The notes under the pieces are model-generated. The model did not search any database. It saw nothing but the letters and a program-made list of their open reading frames with translations, and had not been told where the DNA came from. Shown piece after piece: positions 48,531 through 61,670 of a stretch of 64,000 nt of DNA (the stretch's first letter is position 1; every line of letters begins with the position of its first letter). This DNA comes from Monarcha castaneiventris obscurior. Lineage: Eukaryota; Chordata; Aves; Passeriformes; Monarchidae. The stretch covers positions 5,840,001 through 5,904,000 of the forward strand of contig JAMPIT010000379.1 in assembly GCA_026261815.1 (NCBI GenBank). Reading direction: 5' to 3'. Position numbers and translations under genes: made by a program.

Positions 48531-51500
48531 TACTTAGAGGATAAACTTTGCTACAGTTTTTTCATTTTTATGTTTGCTTAGGGCAACATCATTTCTTGAC
48601 AGCTGATGTTTGAAGTAATCTGCCTCCTTTGACATTAGCGATATATCCAAGATTATCTGGATCTCACAGCCTTTCCATAATTATAAATTGCATGATGGAG
48701 AGAAAAATTCATTTTTCACTCCATAAGTAAATATTAATTTCTTTGCTTTGAGTTGAAAAAAGGCAGTGTAGTCCATCTCTTCTCTCTCATTTTGGCTATT
48801 AAGATACTGTATCTAGGAAAGAGAAAAATACTTATTGCCAATAAATTAACATTACTAGTTACAATAAATTAAAAATACATTGGTTTTATTGAAGATCAAG
48901 AATGAAGAGCCTAGGAAATACCTGAAGAAAAGATCAAGATCAGTAAAACTGACATATGTGTATCTAATGAGCAACATAAGATTGCTAAAGTCTGTTTTCT
49001 GTAAATGTATCTGGGGAAATTGACCTATTGACAGAGTTGTAGGTGATGGAATTCTGCATGGTAAATACTGTTGCTCGTTTTCATTGTAACACTAGTAAAA
49101 AGTACAAGGAAAAGGTATTCTGAATGCAGGTAAAGGCAGAAGGGCAGGATGTAAAACTTGAAGGTGTCTGAAAACTAAGGAAAATACAAAACTTCTTTCA
49201 AACTGAGCCAACCATCTTCATCACCCTTGCATCCTGCAGGGAGAGACTGATCAGTTCTGTCTCAGTGCGCTGGCAACAGGCACTCTCCAAATGGTGTTTT
49301 AACAGCTGAAGGAGTCCACTGAAGGAAATAACATTTGTTATTTGGAGTGTATTTTCATGCATTAATATTAATTCTCTGCAGTTCAGCCTGGGTGTCCTCA
49401 AAGAGGGCACTTTTTGGTAACGATTGCTGTGCAGTGAATGGCAGCCATCTGTAATGCTCCTCATGTGTGTCGTCCCACTTCTGTCTGGACGCTGAACTTT
49501 ATTTACATTCACTAATGTCTGTTACTGAGCATGCTCAAATATGAAACCTTCTATGATGCTGTTTAAATATTACATAATGTCATAGAAGTTAAATTAGCAG
49601 TGTTCACCATAGAAGATGTAATAACACAGAGCTTTAGCTTCGCTGTGACTATTTAGAGATCACTTAATAGGAAATCTAAGGTTTAGCAATTGCTTATGCC
49701 TACATTTTTCGGACATGAGGCAAATGAGTGAGATCTACACCTGGGTAGCTGTGCTGTTTACAGAGTGTAAGGCCTTTCTGAAGGGTCCATGAAGGTTGGC
49801 TGGGCTTCATGGGTTTTGATTGCCTTACATCACACAGGCATTAGATACAAGCAGCTTTTACTCCTACTCCATAGTGATCATCTCCTGGCACTGAAGAAAC
49901 AACTGACAGATTTCTCTAGTTTTCCAAATCTGTTTCCGAAGGGGCATATTTCACATGCTGAGGCATAATTCACTTTTTTCAGTGGGAAATGTGGGCAAGG
50001 CAACAAAAGCAACAACAGCAATTAGAAGTTAAAAACAAACTTCTAGAGTTTTAGTCTCTTGAGGGAATTCAAGGCAGATTTTAGGAGAGAGAAAGCTCTC
50101 CCCCATTTATGTGCTGCTTTGTTACTCTGCAGACTCTTCTTGTTAGCATCATAGTAGCATGTAGAAATCAGATTTGGGGTTTATTGCACTACGTGTTGTG
50201 CAAACAAAGGAGATACGCCTTCTTCAGTGAGATTAAAACAGTCTCAGGGATGGATGGATAAATAAATAAATGAGCATAGCAGGTTTTATGGAAAACAGCT
50301 AGAAGAGAAGATGGGGAATGTAGGCTTATGCAAAGTTAGCAAGGTTGACATTCTGTTATTACATTGAAAAGAATACAGATACCACATTAGCTATAGGCAT
50401 AAATTTCTATTAGTACAAATGAATGGAGCTTTCAGAGTCCTGTGTGTTACTTTCCCTTTTGCCAGTCCTGACAGGTTGACTTGGCAGCATCATATAGTAT
50501 GTAAAAGTTTGCTTACTATGTGAGTAACCTTAAAAAAAAAGTAAAATTCGAGGTGATCGGTAGGGCACTACACCTGAATGTAATCTGCACAAGGTCAAAC
50601 GATGCAATGTAAAAGGTAGTGACTGTGACAGGATCTGGTAGCTGTTCATACAGATTGAAGTATTTATTATTCATATTTTATATAAAAGCTGAATTATTCT
50701 AGGTCATGTAGCAGGCAGACTAGTAAAGACATATTTTTTTTAATGTTTAGGGGGGAAGGTGTGGTATTCAACTCAGTTAACTTTACCAGCTCCGAGGTTA
50801 CATGTCTCATGTAAACATGTTGCTTTAGGCTTTGTCTGTAGTCAGTGAAGAAATATGGGCAGATTCTAAGTTCATCCCACCTGTCTCCCAACAGATGCTT
50901 TAAGGTGCTTTTTTCTGTCACTGACATGAGAGGGAGCCTTGCTCACCGGTCAACAGTAGACACTTGGTTTTTTACATTTAATTTAGCTGCATGATTCTTG
51001 TCCATAACAACTGACTTGAGTAAAGGTCAGAGACTTCAGTCATCTGTACAGCAGCCTAACAAACTCTCCTTGTGATTTGGAGCTAGACATTTGAGCAGGT
51101 ATTTTCAAAATTAGTAGTTCTTGTTAAATGTCTGGCTCATGTCCATCTTTCGTCTCCTCCTCCAGGAAATAGTACTTCCTAGCCTCTTAGATATATGTAA
51201 AATTAATTAATAAAATGCAAAATAAAATAGTGCAGTAGGATTGTTGTTTATTCAGCTTCAAGTGGAACCAAAGTGTTTCTGGAGAAAAAAAAAGCCCAAG
51301 TAAAATTATTTATAGCACAAATACACAGCAGTTCCTTGAGACTAATATTTCATGGTGGGTAGGGAACTCTTACAGCTGTGTAATTTCCAATAAGTCATTT
51401 TCTTAGTCTTGTGCCCTACCTTTCTGGCATACCAATGAACATGAGGAGAGCTTATGAGGCTTTCAGGTTAGAGTTAACAATAAAACCAGTAATTTTCTCT

Positions 51501-52364
51501 CAGATGTGTTTAGTATACTGATGTTATTAGTCCCATGTCTGCTAGCCTCTGGACATTTTCTTTCCCAAGACCATCATCAAAACTAACTCTGGATGTGACT
51601 GTGTTATGAGAAATTTAATACCAGTAGGAAAACAAAACAAAACAAAAAAAAAACCCCCACATTAAAATCTGACAGCCACATAGTATCAGTACTAGGTCAT
51701 GTGAAGAATAAAGATACCAACCCCCATTTCAGCCTTATTCATAGTGCCAGCTCTTTTCCTCCATATTCTTTTATTCAAGAATTTTCCACTACTAGGCTAC
51801 AGCAATTAAAGTTTAATTACTGCATGAAATTCTTACTGTTAGGGGATCTGGATGTCTGGTTCTTCCTTCCTGGGTAACCTTTTATCAATGTTAGGGACAC
51901 CATCACAGCTTCCAGTGACTGCAGAAGTGAACATGTATGGTCAAAACAATTCCTGCACAGGCTGCCTGAAAGGTGCCCCAGCAGTTCTGATGACATGATT
52001 TGTTACCTTTCAAATGCCCTTTTCTGCTCTCATGCTTCTCTCCACTACCACGGTCATGCACTCCTAGATAAACAGCCTGTCCCTGTTTATTCTTTTCCCA
52101 CCAACTCTAATGTTGCTGATTTTACATGCTTATTCTGTATTTATGATAAGCTTGTCCTAATAATTTCTGCCTTGATCAGTAGTGCTGGCACCCCTGTTTG
52201 TTCTGTTTCTTGGATTGCTCTCTTGTTAGTGTAGACTCTGGTCAAGGTGAGCCATCTGCATATGGCTTGACTGTCTTTTGCAATTTGTTATGCCTGATAA
52301 TTTCAGACGTCGTTACCTTTCTATAGCTCATGTCTGATGGTTTGCACACATAACCAGAAGCCTA

Positions 52365-52386
52365 CTTGTATGGTCTGTGGATTTTG
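52365..52386 (+). repeat. 22-bp exact dispersed repeat, copy 1
   Basis: The 22 bases starting cttgtatggtctgtgg are identical to 59746-59767. Flanks are unrelated. No repeat family recognised. Confidence 0.85.
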
Positions 52387-52945
52387 CTGGTGGAAGCACC
52401 TTCTTCATCTGCTTGGTCTGAATGACCAGAGACAGCTGCCATGGCCAGTGACGGCCTGCATGGCCACAGAACTTGAGGGAAACATCCTGCTTCATCTTTT
52501 GCTTTCTGCCTGTGCTTCCCTCTTACTGCCGCCACAAAATACATGCACGTGGTCCAGCCTGTTCCTGCATCTTCTGGCATGTTGCTCTGTATTTCTGGTA
52601 TTTTCCTTGGCTGCCTTATGTGGTGGAATGCTCATTAACCCTTCTCTCCTGGACCAGACAATGGCCTGCTTTCTGGTGACTTTCTCCGTTCTGTGGCCTC
52701 TGAGCCATGTGGAGAAGCTGCCCAGAAAGGGTCAGTTATTACGTGCCAGCTGTCTTCCTGGAGATCGTTCATCTTCCATTTATCCAGATTACCTCTGTGA
52801 CAGTGAAAACTGATTGAGTGGGAATGGGAATGACTGTATTAAAAGGATCTGAGACCTATGCCAGATTTTTTATGGGGAAGTTGCTCTTCCACCAGCTAGA
52901 AAACAAACAGAAGAGTTCAGGGGTTGTATACTCCACCTACCCAGC

Positions 52946-54039
52946 TGTAGTGGGTTGACTCTGGTTGGATGCCAGGCACCCACCAAAGCCTCTCTATCAC
53001 TCCCTTCTGCAGCTGGTCAAGAGGTAGAAAATAAAACAAAGGGTTGAGATAAGGACAGAGAGAGATCACCCACCAAATGCCATCACAGGCAAAACAGATT
53101 CTAATTAGAGATATGAATTGAATTTATTACTAACGAAATCAGAGCAGGATAACAAGAAGTAAAATAAGACTTTAAAAACACCTTTCCCCCACTCCTCCCT
53201 CCTTCACCACCTCTACCTCCTCCACCCCAGTGGCACGGGGAGATGGGGACGGGGGATGGAGGCCAGTTCATTACAGGTTGTTTCTGCTGCTGCTCAGGGA
53301 AAGGAGTCCTTGCCCTGCTCCAGCCTGGGATTCCTCCCATGGGAGACATTTCTCTGTGAACTTCTCCATCCAGAGTCCATCCTGTGGACAGCAGCTCTCC
53401 ACAAACTGCTGCAGCGTGGGTCACTCTTTCACAGGGTGCAGTCCTTCAAGGACAGGCTGCTCCAGCGTGGGTCCCCCACAGAGTCACAAGTCCTATGAGG
53501 ACACTGCTCCATTGGGGTTTCCACTCTCCACCGGTCTGCAGGTCTCTGCCAGGACCCTGCTCCAGCACAGGCCTCCCACAGGGTCACAGCTCCCTCTCAG
53601 GCACCCATCTGCTCCTCCATGGGCTGCAGGTGGATCTCTGCACCCCCATGGATGTCCAAGGGCTGCAGGGGCACAGCTGCCTCACCATGGGCTGCAGGGG
53701 AATGTCAACTCTGGTGCCTGGAGCATCTCCTGCTTCTTTCCACTGACCTTGTTGTGTACACAGGGCTGTTCCTCTCACATATTCTCACCCTGCTATTCTC
53801 TGGCAGTAATTACAACTGTGCAAAACCCTTTTTAAAATTCTTCTTAAATATGTTATCCCAGAGGCGTTACCACTTCCTCCAGAAATTTTTGGATGGTGCA
53901 GACTTGGCCAGCAGTGGGTCCATCCTGGAGTCGGCTGGCATTGACTCTGCCAAACACGGGGGAAACTTCTGGAAGCTTCTCACAGAAACCACCCCTGTAG
54001 CACCCTGCTACCTAAACCTGGCCCTACAAACCCAATACA
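52946..54039. mobile_element. ERVL-type solo LTR, about 1.1 kb, with likely target-site duplication
   Basis: Starts TGTAGTGGGTTGACTCTGGT and ends with cctacaaacccaataca, the ends of a long LTR family abundant in songbirds. Internal landmarks include 'gagataaggacagagagaga', 'atcacaggcaaaacagattc'-like text and a central GC-richer part with repeated 'ctgcagggg' and 'cacagctcc' motifs. Flanking pentamers are ccagc before and tcagc after, a 5-bp target-site duplication with one mismatch, as expected for ERVL insertions. No internal genes remain, so it formed by LTR-LTR recombination. ORFs of up to 201 codons inside it are not genes. Confidence 0.85.
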
Positions 54040-55600
54040 TCAGCTTAATTCAGGATAACATTTTGAAGGCAACCTGCCGACATAGAAAGTTGCTTACAGA
54101 GGTTTCCTTTTAATACAGAGATAAAAGAAATACTTCAGTGTCTCAGTGGAACTGCATCTTGTAGGTTTTCACAGTTATTTGCTAGGGAACAGCAAGAAGA
54201 AGGGGAAAAGTGCCTTTTCTAGTCCCTAAAGTAGTTGCTGCTGCTGTTACCACCCATCTGTGGTGTATCTTCCTCTTTGGGCTTACACATGCACTAGCAG
54301 GGTGTTGGAGGCTATTTATTCCTGAGGCAAAAGAAGGGAAACCTAATCATAGGGCAAAATTCTAGACCAAGTAAAATGACTATGTCTCGTTTCATCACCC
54401 ATCAGCTTACATTTCCCTGCCATCAGACCATCATGTCACATTGCAGTCCAAGACAGCACCTGCAAACCAATCAAGTGAAAATAAAATGAGGAAGATTAGA
54501 ATTAAGTTTTTCTATCCTCAGAAAAATAAAGGACACCTTCTGCATACAGGTGGCCGTTGATACATCATAAGACATATCCCTATGCTGTGTACTGAAAACT
54601 GTGCGGTAGTTTCTCTGGTGAAAAAAAGAATTTGCACCTCGAACCTCCTGATTTATTTTTTATTGACACTTTAGTAGGACAGTAGGTAATACTTAAGATA
54701 AAGGGATGAACCTTTGAGTTCAGGTTTGAACTAAATCCAATTTTTAAATTACTGTAGGGTTTTCTTAATTTTTGGCACAGTCCACCTCTTCTGGAAATGG
54801 CAATCCACGGCAAGCCAGTCATACTGCCACAATAACAGTGTTATGCAAACAAGATTTCTGTTTGGGTACAATATGAAGGGTGAGCAGAGATTGTCCTTTA
54901 AGCTGTCCTTGTAGGTAAAAACAGCCCCCGTCAAATTCAGCTTAGACCATGACTTCATCAAAGAGAGAGATTTAACAAATCATTTGGCAAATATATTTAG
55001 ACAACGCAAAATATGACTTTCGGATCACTTCATTATGTGTTATTTGTTTAACTGTAGCTTGTCTACCCTGACTCAATAACAATTATGTTTCTGTAAAATA
55101 TTTTGCTTTCCATACAAATTGCTGAAAAGAATTCTCAAAATATCAGTATGTGATAAGCACTTAGTATTCGTAGGATCTTCTGAAAAGCCCATCTGCTATG
55201 CAAATTAATATCTAAGAGTAATTTCTGAATGGGGATTCATAAAGGCATGGTTCAGAAAAACAATTAGCATATGTTTACCTTTCAGTGATTTCTTTAAAAT
55301 ACAGACTTTTATTTGAATACTTTATGCAATGAGGAATGATTTCCTGAGGTGAGGTTGTACTCATTACAACTGGTAATATCAAGATATTGTTTGCTTATTA
55401 ACGGATTTGAATTTTATTTGCTCATTCCTCCACCAGATTCAATATTTGGTGATGGAAAACACATTAATTCATTTAATTATTCATGAAGCATGTTGTACAT
55501 GGTTGTGTTATTCCCCACCCTGTGGGAGGAGGCGACTCTTTGTCTAAATTGCTTTCAGGAGCACATTTTCCCAGCTGAGTCTCTCTGTCCTGTCCCCTAG

Positions 55601-55814
55601 TGCACCTGGTGGACATCTGGAATGTGATAGAAGCCTTGCGGGAGAACGCCCTGAACAACCTGGACCCCAGCATCGAACTGAACGTGGCTCGCCTGGAGGG
55701 TGTGATTTCAACCATCTTCTACCAGCTCAACAAGCGCATGCCAACGACCCATCAGATCAACGTGGAGCAATCCATCAGCTTGCTGCTCAACTTCCTGCTA
55801 GCGGCCTTTGATCC
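55601..55814 (+). CDS. DTNA: Alpha-dystrobrevin, third coding exon (codons 50-121)
   Basis: Acceptor ctgtcctgtcccctag precedes base 55601. It completes Leu50, then reads [19 protein letters not shown], continues with a segment ending [14 protein letters not shown] and [14 protein letters not shown] at codon 120, and ends with CC of Pro121 before donor GTAAGTCT. This is the core of the first EF-hand-like domain (EF-hand_2 type in the dystrophin family), helical and without a normal calcium-binding loop. [13 protein letters not shown] supports alpha-dystrobrevin; beta has a different spelling here. Length 214 bp, entry phase 1, exit phase 2. Coding base 362, the last of the exon, is the middle base of Pro121, the residue changed to leucine in a human left-ventricular non-compaction family. 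The GC-rich codon use (aacctggaccccagc) differs from the AT-rich introns around it. Confidence 0.97.
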
Positions 55815-57835
55815 GTAAGTCTGCCTTCCTTCCCTCCTCTCCCAACTGGTGAAAGCACTTCACTTCCTCCAGAAATATCTCTGGAAAACAATTGAGCAGG
55901 CTCAATTCTGTCCCAAATAATGAGCGTGTGAATAGTGCTAACTCGGGAGACAACCTAAATTGAGGGCCTCTGCTTTCCTTTCTTTTGAGCCAAATTCAGC
56001 ACAACTGTGTTTTCATCCAGCTACTCAGACTTGTTCCAGTTTATATCAAAGAAGAATTATCTACAGAAACAAATTCACATGCGCTTCTAATTTGGCTTGT
56101 TGTTTATTGACACACCAGTGGCTGACACCACTGCAATGCCTCTGCAGCAGTGCCATGGGTTAATAGCTCATTATTTTGAAAGAGCTCATTTCCCTGCAAG
56201 TTCTTGCAGCTGTAAGCAATTTTTTTTTCTGGCTCATGCCAGTGCAGCATGATTTTGAGACCATGACAGAAATAGGATTAAAGACCTGGAGGTGATGAAA
56301 TTCATGTTGTTTATTACTGCATGGGACTCACATTACAAAAAGAACAAGTTTGAGGTAGAGCAAGCCACTTACATTAATGTGTATTCTGTGTATACCTCTT
56401 ACAGTTTCTGAATACATAGTTGGCAACCTGTACTGCAATATTTGCAGTCCTCAAAACTGAGTTACTGGAGAACAGTGGTTAAATCTGACAGATGCAGATG
56501 TTGTCGCTTTGTGGCTTACTTTTTGAAAATTCACCAGCGTAAAACACTGGCCATTAAACATTAAGATAAGGATGCTTCCCCTCTCTCTTCCCAGTCCTCT
56601 CTCTTGCTGCCCTGGTACTGGGTGTCATTGAGCACCTCTCAGTGCCAGACCAGCCAGTGGCTCAGTCACCATGGCAACGAGGAGAAAAAGTAGATGTTCC
56701 ACATGAGAAGGCTGCACTCTACTCTGGCCCCTCTGAGGGGAAAAAAAAACCAGTCCATTGTGAAACCATAGCCTTCAGGAATATTTTCCTCCCCTCAAGG
56801 GCAGTAAAAGAAGGAACTGGCGTTTTAATTCATACCATTGTGGCTGTGACAAGAACACTGAGGGATTCTGGGAATGGCCAGATGCATTTATTGCTGCATG
56901 CCACAAGTAAACTGCTTCCTGGCTGGTAAACACAGGCAAAGACCCTGGACTGTGGAAGCAAGACCTATGATAATGTGCTTATTTTGTAGCTCACTGTAGA
57001 GTAAAGACCTCAGCTACACAACATGGTTACTTGCAGCAAAATGGAGTAGAGGAATTTAGTCCCCTGGAGGGAATCAGAGAATGTTTTTAAGGGGTAAGGT
57101 TTTGCTTTCCTTGAAAACATTGCATGTGCTGTGGTTCATGACCTGTTTCTGGACTCCCATCAGGCCCCCCTTGGGGTGAGGAAGCTGTGACCCTTACTCC
57201 ACTTGTCAAGCAGCAGCTCAGTCTGTTGTGCTGCCTCTGAGTGAAGTGCATGGGATGCACTTCCAGAAGGGCAGAGACACTCAAGGAGTCCCTGGGAAGA
57301 GGGTCCCAGCTGTGGGGTCAGAGATAGGGACTAGCTGCCTATGACCCCATATTAAATGCACCAAACATATGAGATGGGGTTCAGATGCAATGTGAGATAC
57401 CCAAGTTCAGGCTTCATGGAGATACATGTCAGCTAGATCTCTCTGTACTGTAATGGAAGTCTAGACACCTGTCACAAATATAGACGTACCAGCTAAGCAT
57501 CTGATTCTCAAAAATGTGCCCTGCCCTTTAGCATGACTCATATTATTGAAGTTTTGGGTTGGATATTGTTTTAAAACCACTCAGGTTTCCTGGTTTCTGG
57601 GAAACGGAGGGAGGGAGGTGGCTCTAGATGCTACAGTGTGAGAGCTGCTGGGGTCTAACCAGAGCTGCTGGCTCTGCTTCCCATGTTGCTCCTTTCCCTC
57701 CCCTCCAGTGCAGCAGAAAGATCATTCTCTGCTGAAAGTTAGAAGTTGCTGGAAGGAGGAGCAAGGTCTTTTCTTGTGGTCTCTGGTTCAGAGAGAAGCA
57801 ACGCTCTGCATGCCATCCAGAGGGACTCAGCAGGC

Positions 57836-57915
57836 CAGAGAAGTGGGCCCATGGGAATCTCCTCATGAGGTTTAACAAAGCCAAGTGCAAGGTGCTGCAG
57901 GTCCAAAGAAGGTGG
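57836..57915 (+). mobile_element. Short CR1 LINE fragment, plus orientation
   Basis: The phrase gtgggcccatgggaatctcctcatgaggtt followed by 'taacaaagccaagtgcaagg' and 'tgctgcaggtc' matches the CR1 segment that precedes the 3' UTR in ORF2 (in songbird copies, 'catgaggttcaacaaggcca'). About 80 bp are recognisable; diverged sequence to the left may belong to the same copy. Confidence 0.7.
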
Positions 57916-59745
57916 TGCAGTTTCTCATGTCCCGTTTGAAATCCAAAGAAAATGGAGAAATGGACCTTACATATATGAAAGGACCACAAGGGACAAGTTA
58001 TTTCATGTTTTAAAATCTAGTAAGCGTACCACTGTCTCATTTTTTTAGTTCTATTTAATAGGTATGTTGCTCTTTGTGTACTCTGCTGGCTGAAGATCCT
58101 CCAAACTTCAAACGGAGCCTCTTCCTTCATTTATAGCCTTCTGAAAACCTGGCAGGTTTCTCTGCCCTCTGGCAAGGAGTGTTTCCCTAGGCCTGCAATA
58201 CAGATGTCTTCTCAGGAGCTAAAACTTGGCTAGCAAAACATAAAAGGAACCACAGTGTAGTGCCATGGCATCTGGGCCAATTTGGCCACTGCTGGTGCTG
58301 AGCTTACATCCTGGCTTTTTTATGTTTTTTTCATGGCCTTGGGGATTCATTAGGCCTACAGATAATTATATTTCTCGGCTGCTCAACCCTGAAGGGACGA
58401 AAAATTATAGTGTATAGAATTTCGCGTGACACTCAGTGTGATATTCCTTCCTGCTGCTAAAACTAAGCTAAGGTACAACCTTAAAAAACTGCAAGCCAAC
58501 AAATTCAAAATTCACAAACAGAAACACTTCTCCAGTTAATTTATCATTAGCGTGCAGAAGTCAGCATCAGGCAGTAGATGATCCTGATAGACCAAAACCA
58601 GTGAGCAGAATGAGGTGGTCAGACTTTAAAAAATCTAGACAGAAACATGCCTGATCTACGCTTTTAACCACACATTAAAATTGGGCAATAGCTTTTTGCT
58701 TCAAGGCCTAAGGTGATTAGCTGGCTTTATGAAATAATAGCACACTTCCTTCACTGGCATGCCAAGTACTACATAAAAAGTTGACAAGTTCAAACCTCCC
58801 TGAAAAATTCATCCCAGGCTGGTGTCAAAGCCTAGGCAGCAAGGTGGAATGTCAGCCTCATTCAGTCAAGTTGTTCCCCAAAAAGCTCCTTTTAAACAAA
58901 CTCTGAAATATTCTGTGCTAGATCATCTCCAGCTATTCCTGCTGCAAAGTTTAACTGATAAGAAAATAGCTGAATTTTCTCTGTCCCTTGACATATCCTT
59001 TCCTATGAATGGAGCTGTGGGCCCTGGGCTGTGAAACAGACCTTGTCTGGTTGGGGAGGGGCTTGACTTCTACAGAGAAAAGAGGAAATATTCATGCCCT
59101 TGTTTAAGCAAACAAACATTTGAATTGTACTGATTTCAGTTCATAAAGATGATTAATGTCTATTTTGGAAATACAACTTCTTGTTCATCCATCTTTTCAG
59201 ACCAGCAGTGTTCGATTCCCTCTTTTCTCCACCTTTGCTACTCAATTGAAAGCCACAGAAGCATTTACAAAGGAAGTCCAGCAAAAAAAAATGCATTTCA
59301 GAGATTTGGACATCATGCATTTTGCTCTCCTAAATGAAAGATTTTTGCTCAATGTCAATAAAATTTGGTCTCTGAAACCTCTTTGTGAAAATGCGAATTT
59401 GTAATTGCAGCCTCTGACCTTTCAGAATTGACTGCCTTGATTACAGTGGGTAGTAACCAATAGCTGAAGAAATTTTGTTACTTTTGCAAAAGATACCTCA
59501 AAGTATTCGGGGAGCACTACTTAAGTCTCATTAATGAGAAAAACCGTATTTTCTCAATGTCCTTTCCATGGGACACATTTGCCATTTCTAAAGATGTGAT
59601 GTTACTTCTTGATAGCTTTCCCCACCATATGGCTGTCTCAGTATGAGTGTTGCTAGAGATCCTGACAAATGACAGTGTCATCTATTTGGTACCACTCTCC
59701 TTGGTGAATCAAAAGGCAAAATCAGGCCCTGGAGCTGGACTCAGC

Positions 59746-59767
59746 CTTGTATGGTCTGTGGATTTTG
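59746..59767 (+). repeat. 22-bp exact dispersed repeat, copy 2
   Basis: Identical to 52365-52386 over 22 bases, ending ctgtggattttg, with unrelated flanks. Confidence 0.85.
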
Positions 59768-61054
59768 TCAGGCAATCTGTGGGGTTTCCTTGCTCTGGGG
59801 ACAGGCTGTCTCTCTCTGCAGCTATACAGTGGAAGAGGAAACCACCTGCTCTGCTCTGGTGTCTAAAAGCATGTATTATTTTTTGCCCTTTTTTCCCCAA
59901 GCAGCAGGAGATAACCTTTAACCCTAGCCATCAATCCCTTTCCTAAGTACTCCATCCTGTATTGTTGCTAAGTGCATCAGCTTCAAGGTTTGCTTTTGAC
60001 ATCATTTATGCTTCTAGTGCTTTTCTTGCTGAAGAGTAACCTCAGCAAGAGAGGTGCAATACAGAATCAAAATACTTTCTGTCCTCTCCCATTTCCACTA
60101 GTAGAATTTATTTCTCTTTGTATTAGCCAGTCCGAAGCTGCTTTCAGGGAACACTGCCTTCTAGCGAGATCTTCCCGCTGCTGTGAGCCACTGCTTCAGC
60201 ATTTGCTTTTGCACAGCAAACACTGTGAGGCCCCAGTGCTGCCAGTCAAGGGCATCTGTAGTGCTTAGACATAGCTTAGGGCACTTCTGGATCCAAATGA
60301 TATTGGCGAGTCTTAGGCCCCATTGCCCTGTCTGCTCATCAGTCATATGCATTTAAATATGCACGTGTGTATATGCACACACACATGGACATACATATTT
60401 GGAGGGCAAATCAGGTTTATGCTGGCTCTTGTGATGCTTTTAGGAATATGAATGACTGATACAAAATACAGTGTCAAAACTAATCAGCTCAAACGGAGAG
60501 ATAGAGGAGATAAATGGTATCTTTTCTTTTTCTGTTCCTCTGTTCCATAACCGTTTGAGTATGGGGAAAGCCAATGGCTCTAGGGTAGAAAGCTGAAGCC
60601 ATGTTGATATGTGTCTGCCATGCAAGAATATAATCCTATTAGTAAATGTAACTAAACCTCCTGGGAAAAATAACCTAAACCTGAAGCACTTCCACATGGG
60701 CTTTTTTTTCATCTCTAAATCTTCCATTGCTTCTTAATAATGTCATTGTTTCTACTTAGCATTTCTTTTTTTTTTTAGTATAACAACTCTTTTAAAAGCA
60801 GATGGAAGCCTTATGATGAAACAGTGCAGAAAAATTCCTAAGGGTCTAAAGCATAGCATGCACAAAAAGAATATAAAAGGACCACATTCTCAACCATAGC
60901 AATGCTGAGTCTGGTTTACACAAATCAGAATCCAATCAACAAAGGATGGGAATACAGAAGTCTGGAAATTCCTATGCTGTAATTTTAATCTTTTGAAGCC
61001 AGTCAAAGGGAACTCACTGTAATGAAAAAGCGTGCACAAAAGTCAGCATTAAAG

Positions 61055-61091
61055 AACACAGTAAATACTGTAAATAACACAGTAAATACTG
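61055..61091. repeat. Short tandem duplication, 21-bp period
   Basis: The 16-bp core aacacagtaaatactg occurs at 61055 and again at 61076, separated by taaat. Confidence 0.9.
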
Positions 61092-61646
61092 AAGTAGTGA
61101 ATTTATTACTTTTTGCCTGTATTTCTAGTTGATTTTCTGGCAAAAAGCAGAACTTTAAATGATTGTAATGGATAATTAGAATTAATATTTAGAATTATGG
61201 GTTACACTGACGTAGAACTAAATCCAATTCAATGAACTGTAAAGATTTTTACCGAGTCAAGCTTAGGGAACTGACTCATTTTCTAAAGTCTGAGTGACTT
61301 AATGACCGTAGCATGAAGCATGCAGTATGCAGCATGTGTCAATGTACAGATGTGAATATCCCATTCATGTCTGTCTTGCATGTATGTGTTACTGCATTAG
61401 TCTGCTTTGGGATTAGCAGAGAAAGAGACATAGTCACAGGCCCTGTGTCTTTCCAGAGTCAGTTCATCCTTTAGTTCTGATCAGACACAATTTTCTTCCT
61501 TAAAATTATGAGTGACAATGAACAGAGTAATTTTAAAAATATTGATGAAGAGCTAAATTTCTATATACTGCTGTTGCCTGTGCAGTTAGACCATCTTACA
61601 TAGGACATGACTGTATACATTAAACAGGAAATATAAACATTATGTT

Positions 61647-61670
61647 TTTATATATATATGTATATATAAA
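61647..61670. repeat. TA-rich palindromic tract
   Basis: A (TA)n stretch with a central ATG/TAT interruption reads tttatatata...tatatataaa, close to a perfect palindrome, flanked on each side by tataaacatt. It could form a cruciform or be a length-variable microsatellite. Confidence 0.85.

Larger units (their letters stand above)
31806..55600 (+). other. DTNA: DTNA intron between second and third coding exons (23.8 kb)
   Basis: Phase-1 GT-AG intron. Contents in order: largely unique DNA 31806-39660 with A-runs near 33485 and 33873; a TTA/TTG microsatellite; minus-strand CR1 copies at 40.5, 46.2 and 46.5 kb; an isolated CpG island with minisatellites at 43.6-44.3 kb; T-rich sequence at 48.5 kb; and a solo LTR at 52.9-54.0 kb. 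Stretches 40740-43560, 44520-46190, 47370-48490, 48535-52945 and 54040-55600 show nothing I can recognise beyond short simple repeats such as (CAAAA)n at about 51630-51656 and (GAG)n at about 45820-45843. Confidence 0.85.

Noticed and set aside
52337..52813. 158-codon plus-strand ORF with Cys, Trp and Leu-rich product
   Set aside because: Ends just before the LTR, has no known domain, and an opposing 72-codon frame is equally open. Considered as a possible membrane protein but hydrophobic segments are irregular and there is no promoter or splice evidence.
53230..53835. 201-codon plus-strand ORF
   Set aside because: Lies wholly inside the solo LTR; the openness comes from the GC-rich repeat-like centre of the element, and LTRs carry no gene there.
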